A DNA stretch of 16,775 nucleotides from Actinomycetota bacterium (GTDB lineage: Bacteria > Actinomycetota > Actinomycetes > S36-B12). The DNA lies in assembly GCA_947472655.1 (NCBI GenBank), contig CANJCG010000025.1, positions 1-16,775 on the forward strand, in the 5' to 3' direction. The notes beneath the pieces are model-generated. The model saw only the letters and a list, made by a program, of their open reading frames with translations, did not search any database and was not told where the DNA came from. The position numbers and the translations under genes were made by a program. Below are positions 14,017-16,775 of the stretch, one piece after another (positions within the stretch are counted from its first letter, which is position 1; every line of letters begins with the position of its first letter).

Positions 14017-14781
14017 ATGGAACTCAAGGGTTCATCAGCCATTGTGACCGGCGGCGCAGGCGGCTTCGGCGAGGCAACAGTTCGTCGCCTTGTCGACAAG
14101 GGTGTCAAAGTCGTGATCGCAGATCTGCACGATGAGCGGGCAACCGCCCTAGTCAAGGAACTCGGTTCCAGTATTCAGTACGTCCGCACCGACGTCACCG
14201 ATGAGCAAAATGTAATCGAAGCTATCAATGCGGCCCAAGATATGGCGCCACTTCGCGTAGCAGTGGCCGTGCATGGTGGTCCAGCAGCTGGTAAGCGCTT
14301 CGTCGGCCGTAATGGCGAGACCTACCCAGTAGAGACTTTCCGCCGTACGGTCGAAGTTTTCCTCGTAGGTAACTTCACAGTGCTCTCTCGCGCAGCATCA
14401 GTCATGAGCCAAAACGAGCCCCTTGCTGACAACCAGCGCGGAGTTTGCATTGGTACCGCTTCAATTGCTGGTTTTGAAGGCCAGGTCGGTCAGTCTGATT
14501 ACTCAGCGGCCAAGGGCGGCATTATCGGTATGACCTTGACGGCAGCTCGCGATCTTGGCCCAGCAGGCATCCGCATGATGACTATTGCTCCAGGCACCTT
14601 CCACACCTATGCCTATGGCGATGTTCCACTTGAGCAGCTCAATGAGCGCTTTGCTCAGCTCATTCCAAACCCAAAGCGCATGGGTCGCGCTGATGAGTAT
14701 GCACAGCTGGCATTGCAGATCTGTGAAAACGACTTCCTCAACGGCTACACCATTCGTCTTGATGGAGCCCAGCGCTTCTAG
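14017..14781 (+). CDS. SDR-family dehydrogenase, HSD10 / type II 3-hydroxyacyl-CoA dehydrogenase-like, copy 1
   Basis: A 254-residue classical short-chain dehydrogenase. The cofactor motif TGGAGGFG is at residues 11-18, and D36 in VIADLHDE indicates NAD preference. Active-site S149 (GTASIAG), Y162 and K166 (YSAAKGG) are present. The stretch ARDLGPAGIRMMTIAPGTF and the ending FLNGYTIRLDGAQRF closely match the HSD10 group, which oxidises 3-hydroxyacyl-CoAs and hydroxysteroids. Two usual elements are altered: NNAG is replaced by AVHGG (84-88), and the tetrad Asn position is F115. AGGAGG precedes ATG 14017. It is followed by its own terminator and by a close paralogue. Confidence 0.9.
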   Translation: MELKGSSAIVTGGAGGFGEATVRRLVDKGVKVVIADLHDERATALVKELGSSIQYVRTDVTDEQNVIEAINAAQDMAPLRVAVAVHGGPAAGKRFVGRNGETYPVETFRRTVEVFLVGNFTVLSRAASVMSQNEPLADNQRGVCIGTASIAGFEGQVGQSDYSAAKGGIIGMTLTAARDLGPAGIRMMTIAPGTFHTYAYGDVPLEQLNERFAQLIPNPKRMGRADEYAQLALQICENDFLNGYTIRLDGAQRF

Positions 14782-14791
14782 GCACGAGCAA

Positions 14792-14834
14792 CACAAAAGT
14801 GACCGGCGCTGATATTGGGTCGGTCACTTTTGTG
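14792..14834 (+). terminator. Terminator after SDR copy 1
   Basis: Perfect 14-bp arms (14792-14805, 14821-14834) around a 15-nt loop, 10 bp after the stop. The right arm ends in a T-run (CACTTTTGTG), so the U-tract lies within the stem. Confidence 0.8.
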
Positions 14835-14915
14835 ATGTTCCACCCCCAGCAAGCTAATCTCCAGCCATAATTTGCCCATTCAATACATGACTCATAAAGA
14901 TCAACAGGAGGAACT

Positions 14916-15692
14916 ATGGAACTCAAAGGCGCATCAGCCATCGTCACTGGCGGAGCCGGCGGCTTCGGCGAGGCAACCGTTCGACGTTTAGTAGCTGCCG
15001 GAACAAAGGTCGTCATCGCTGATCTCCACGACGAGCGGGCCACTGCGCTTGCCAAGGAGCTTGGCTCAGCTGTGCAGTATGTGCGCACTGACATCACCGA
15101 TGAGCAAGCTGTGATTGAAGCCGTGAACGCGGCCCAGGACATGGCTCCTCTTCGTGTCGCCGTTGCAGTCCATGGTGGCATGGGTGGCCCAGGCGGAGGC
15201 GCGGTTCGCATGGTGGATCGCCATGGTGTTCCGATTGCACTCGAGTCTTTTCGTTTCACGGTTGAGATTTACCTGATCGGTCACTTCACTGTGCTTTCTC
15301 GCGCAGCAGCAGTCATGAGCCAAAACGAGCCCCTTGCTGACAACCAGCGCGGAGTTTGCATTGGTACCGCTTCAATCGCTGGTTTTGAAGGCCAGGTCGG
15401 TCAGGTTGCATACTCAGCAGCCAAGGGCGGCGTTATCGGCATGACACTTACTGCAGCTCGCGATCTTGGCCCTGCAGGTATCCGAGTCATGACTATCGCA
15501 CCCGGCACCTTCCACACCTATGCCTACGGCGATGCATCAGCCGAAGCACTCAACGAGCGTTTCGGCGCACTTATCCCAAACCCAAAGCGTATGGGTCGCC
15601 CTGATGAATACGCACAGCTCGCAATGCAGATCTGTGAAAACGACTTCCTCAACGGCTACACCATCCGTCTTGATGGAGCCCAGCGCTTCTAG
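14916..15692 (+). CDS. SDR-family dehydrogenase, HSD10-like, copy 2
   Basis: A 258-residue paralogue, roughly 85% identical overall to the protein at 14017-14781 by hand comparison. Cofactor site TGGAGGFG (11-18), D36, S153, Y166 and K170 are present. AVHGG again replaces NNAG, and the tetrad Asn position is Y119. A glycine-rich segment (residues 89-110, including GMGGPGGGAV) is 4 residues longer than in copy 1 and is the main divergent region. It lies after the cofactor core, where substrate loops usually form, so the two proteins may handle different substrates. AGGAGG precedes ATG 14916, and a separate terminator follows at 15701-15736. With its own upstream gap (14835-14915), it may be separately transcribed. 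Confidence 0.9.
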   Translation: MELKGASAIVTGGAGGFGEATVRRLVAAGTKVVIADLHDERATALAKELGSAVQYVRTDITDEQAVIEAVNAAQDMAPLRVAVAVHGGMGGPGGGAVRMVDRHGVPIALESFRFTVEIYLIGHFTVLSRAAAVMSQNEPLADNQRGVCIGTASIAGFEGQVGQVAYSAAKGGVIGMTLTAARDLGPAGIRVMTIAPGTFHTYAYGDASAEALNERFGALIPNPKRMGRPDEYAQLAMQICENDFLNGYTIRLDGAQRF

Positions 15693-15700
15693 GAAAATAC

Positions 15701-15736
15701 TGAAACGGCCGGTGGATTTTTTCACCGGCCGTTTCA
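15701..15736 (+). terminator. Rho-independent terminator after SDR copy 2
   Basis: Perfect 14-bp stem (15701-15714, 15723-15736), 8-nt T-rich loop, followed by TTTTG. 8 bp after the stop codon. Confidence 0.88.
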
Positions 15737-15804
15737 TTTTGTTCGCACGCAAACTTCTACTGTGTTGAAGCCCACGCGTTTGTTGGGTTGGCACTCACAC
15801 GCGT

Positions 15805-15808
15805 AAGG
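15805..15808 (+). promoter_or_regulatory. Ribosome binding site selecting the TesB start at 15817
   Basis: AAGG is 8 nt from ATG 15817 but only 2 nt from GTG 15811, so 15817 is the likelier start. Confidence 0.45.
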
Positions 15809-15816
15809 TTGTGAAA

Positions 15817-16590
15817 ATGGCCAGCATCCTTGACGTCTTGACTATCGATCGCATCAATGAAGATAACTTCATGACACGAGTTATCGATCCAGATTTTGCA
15901 GGTCTTTACGGTGGCCAAGTTGCAGCGCAATCACTACTCGCGGCCTGCAAAACGGTACAGCCGAATCAAGTTCCTCATTCTCTTCATGCATATTTCCTAC
16001 GCGCAGGACGCAGTTCCCTTCCAATCGAATTGCAGGTTTTCCGTGACCGCGATGGTCGTTCATATGCCGCTCGACGCATTGTTGCTGTTCAAAACGGCGA
16101 GGTGATTTTTAACATGTCGGTTTCGTTCCATCAACTCGAAGATGGTCCAGACGTGCAGGCAGTATCAATGCCTGTGGTGTTGAGCCCCGAAGAATCAATC
16201 GTGCAAGGTGTCCCACGCGGCTCCCAAGACATTCAGTTGCGCAATGCGGCACCTAACCCCGACCACGACATGCCGCATCGCACTTGGACCAGATCCGTAA
16301 CTCCATTGCCTGACGATCCGCATCTACACGCTTGTGTACTTACCTATGTTTCTGATTTTTACACCGGACTTGTCGAGTTCGACGAGTTTCCTAAGAACCC
16401 ACGCGTCGCGAGTTTGGATCATGCGATGTGGTTCTACAGGCCCGTTAATATGAACGAGTGGAACCTCATGGATTGGCATCCGCAATCCATGGCACATGGC
16501 CGAGGCCATTACATCGGTCACATCTACGATCAGCAAGGTCGGCTCGTGGCCGGCTTAGGTCAAGAAATGGTCGTTCGTGAATCCAGGTGA
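15817..16590 (+). CDS. tesB: Acyl-CoA thioesterase II (TesB family)
   Basis: From ATG 15817, 257 residues with the TesB double hot-dog layout, a little shorter than E. coli TesB (286 aa). The first half has GLYGGQVAAQSLLAA (about 29-43) and SLHAYFLRAG. The second half has SLDHAMWFYRP, with D201 at the position of the catalytic Asp, S224 near the Thr position of TesB and Q249 in LVAGLGQE. The reaction is hydrolysis of acyl-CoA to free acid and CoA, which recycles CoA or releases an end product. It follows the SDR pair after a terminator and 80 bp, so it is probably a separate unit in the same region. No signal peptide. Family assignment firm; substrate unknown. Confidence 0.92.
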   Translation: MASILDVLTIDRINEDNFMTRVIDPDFAGLYGGQVAAQSLLAACKTVQPNQVPHSLHAYFLRAGRSSLPIELQVFRDRDGRSYAARRIVAVQNGEVIFNMSVSFHQLEDGPDVQAVSMPVVLSPEESIVQGVPRGSQDIQLRNAAPNPDHDMPHRTWTRSVTPLPDDPHLHACVLTYVSDFYTGLVEFDEFPKNPRVASLDHAMWFYRPVNMNEWNLMDWHPQSMAHGRGHYIGHIYDQQGRLVAGLGQEMVVRESR

Positions 16591-16657
16591 CCCGCCCTTA
16601 TTTGTGAGTCAAGATTTTTGCGAGACAGTACAACCGGCCTACCTCTTGCAGTAACAG

Positions 16658-16775
16658 TTACGGCGCAAGAATATTTGGTTCAGTGCCCTCGATGGCGTGA
16701 GCAGCCGCATTCCAATGTGGATCTTCAAGGCCGAGTAGTTCACTTTTAAGCCAGGCGAAAACAGCAGAGCTGACA
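16658..16775 (-). CDS. C-terminal fragment of an unidentified protein, cut by the window end
   Basis: On the minus strand an open frame runs from the window edge to TAA at 16658-16660, 38 codons. It contains SSAVFAWLKSELLGLEDPHW, which has ordinary protein-like composition, and ends in NILAP. No family recognised. It would converge on the thioesterase gene with a 67-bp gap. The short length leaves open a chance reading frame. Confidence 0.45.
   Translation of the reverse strand, partial: VSSAVFAWLKSELLGLEDPHWNAAAHAIEGTEPNILAP

Overview
The window looks like part of a catabolic (CoA-thioester) gene region from an actinobacterium of intermediate GC content (about half, by eye). The pointers are paired FadE-type acyl-CoA dehydrogenases, HadA/HadB-like hydratase halves, several GTG starts, strong GGAGG ribosome binding sites and GC-rich hairpins without long U-tracts. 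This is inference from gene content. No rRNA, tRNA, transposase, CRISPR array or phage gene was seen, so a finer placement is not possible.

Layout. 1-660 (+): 3' part of a TetR-family regulator. 676-1782 (-): amidohydrolase-2 family hydrolase or decarboxylase. 1950-4384 (-): two adjacent acyl-CoA dehydrogenases, the 3146-4384 gene first, closed by a strong hairpin at 1880-1919. 4385-4580: divergent regulatory region with a 22-bp palindrome. 4581-7577: a MoxR-type AAA+ ATPase and a CoxE-type VWA protein on +, with an alpha/beta hydrolase on - wedged between them. 7616-9129 (+): FAS1-like (HadA-type) dehydratase half, MaoC (HadB-type) hydratase, hairpin, second HadA-type half. 9138-9191: 26-bp-stem bidirectional terminator. 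9215-13784 (-): thiolase, 3-hydroxyacyl-CoA dehydrogenase, small alpha+beta barrel protein, and two tandem VOC (glyoxalase-fold) paralogues in transcription order. 13785-14016: divergent control region. 14017-15692 (+): two tandem SDR paralogues of the HSD10 / type II 3-hydroxyacyl-CoA dehydrogenase group, each with its own terminator. 15817-16590 (+): TesB-like acyl-CoA thioesterase. 16658-16775 (-): C-terminal end of an unrecognised protein running off the window.

Together the genes supply every step of a beta-oxidation-like spiral: dehydrogenation (FadE pair), hydration (HadAB-like), oxidation (two dehydrogenase types), thiolysis (thiolase) and release (TesB). Several components come as close duplicates. 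VOC proteins, an amidohydrolase and an alpha/beta hydrolase suggest a non-linear substrate (cyclic, branched or aromatic acid) rather than plain fatty acids. No CoA ligase, oxygenase or transporter is present, so the substrate cannot be read from this window. The most unusual points are the split MoxR/CoxE pair without a visible client enzyme, the second HadA-like half lacking a conserved block, the SDR pair that has lost the usual tetrad Asn and NNAG motif, and the tandem VOC pair whose C-terminal domains lack metal ligands.
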